Below are positions 63,873-64,000 of a DNA stretch of 64,000 nucleotides, in pieces. The DNA lies in the NCBI GenBank assembly GCA_032718565.1, contig JAVGVS010000108.1, forward strand, positions 1,188,116-1,252,115. The letters are read 5' to 3'. Below the pieces are notes generated by a model. It did not search any database. It worked only from the letters and a program-made list of their open reading frames with translations, and was not told the DNA's origin. The translations under genes were made by a program, and so were the position numbers. This stretch comes from Distichodus sexfasciatus (Eukaryota > Chordata > Actinopteri > Characiformes > Distichodontidae). Numbering within the stretch: the stretch's first letter is position 1; every line of letters begins with the position of its first letter.

Positions 63873-64000
63873 ATGGGTGACAGCACAGATTCAGGACTCA
63901 CTGGGACTGGCCCCTCAGCCCATTCCCATCTTCTTTCTCTTTTATTCTGTCTCCCTCTATTTTTTGAATGGATGAAGGCAGAGCCCAGGGGACAAGGGAC
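63873..64000 (+). CDS. Possible first coding exon running off the window (unknown product)
   Basis: After a strong acceptor (TTGTTTTTTGCAG at 63,862) an ATG in good context (CTCCATGGG) opens a frame that has no stop to the window end, 42 codons: MGDSTDSGLTGTGPSAHS, then a hydrophobic stretch LLSLLFCLPLFF. Upstream, 63,713-63,720 is TATA-like (ATAAAAAG), and GGTTACTTAATCAC at 63,763 is HNF1-like. I do not recognise the protein. It may be chance, since the length is modest and the region C/T-rich. Confidence 0.3.
   Translation, partial: MGDSTDSGLTGTGPSAHSHLLSLLFCLPLFFEWMKAEPRGQG

Overview
This window is vertebrate nuclear DNA, almost certainly from a ray-finned (teleost) fish. Its genes are split by GT-AG introns, and the space between them is packed with fish-type repeats: Tc1-like transposons, tRNA-derived SINEs (at least three families), hAT-like elements, LINE 3' ends and many simple repeats. 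The commonest SINE resembles the Mermaid-type family I recall from catfish, so a catfish or other otophysan is possible, but the sequence alone does not prove it. There are no operons and no prokaryotic features.

Layout. 0-7.4 kb is repeats: a palindromic Tc1 derivative at 422-1854 and several SINEs. From 8.5 to about 15.7 kb, minus strand, lies the p33MONOX/KIAA1191 homologue: five confident coding exons, one tentative exon, a possible 18-nt microexon and a CpG-rich noncoding first exon. A one-exon coding gene at 20,348-21,226 (minus) is a divergent DEPP1 homologue, with a perfect FOXO-type site in its upstream intron and a MEF2/TATA-like 10-mer at a plausible start site. 22.8-35.7 kb is repeat-rich intergenic DNA. 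It holds an intact tRNA-Trp(CCA) gene at 34,333 that sits directly upstream of a SINE, which is itself split by a LINE fragment.

35,876-44,681 (plus) is a complete 15-exon ddx52 gene, a DEAD-box RNA helicase of the Rok1 family that acts in 40S ribosome biogenesis. Its reading frame stays open through every junction for 611 residues. 45-51 kb is unusual repeat country: a tandem array of tRNA-like units of about 133 bp, a hAT-like element, and a large foldback element with an expanded minisatellite arm. 52.3-57.0 kb (minus) is tmigd1, an epithelial two-Ig-domain membrane protein, with signal exon, Ig exons, transmembrane exon, a noncoding first exon and a TATA box. The remainder to 64 kb is repeats, ending in an open reading frame that runs off the right edge.

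The genes do not form one pathway; they are neighbours on a chromosome. ddx52 and tmigd1 both lie on human 17q in my recollection, which fits shared ancestry of that part. The most notable structures are the tRNA-like array, the tRNA-Trp/SINE/LINE nest, the foldback element, the chimeric Tc1, and ddx52 exon 9 bracketed closely by inverted SINE tails.
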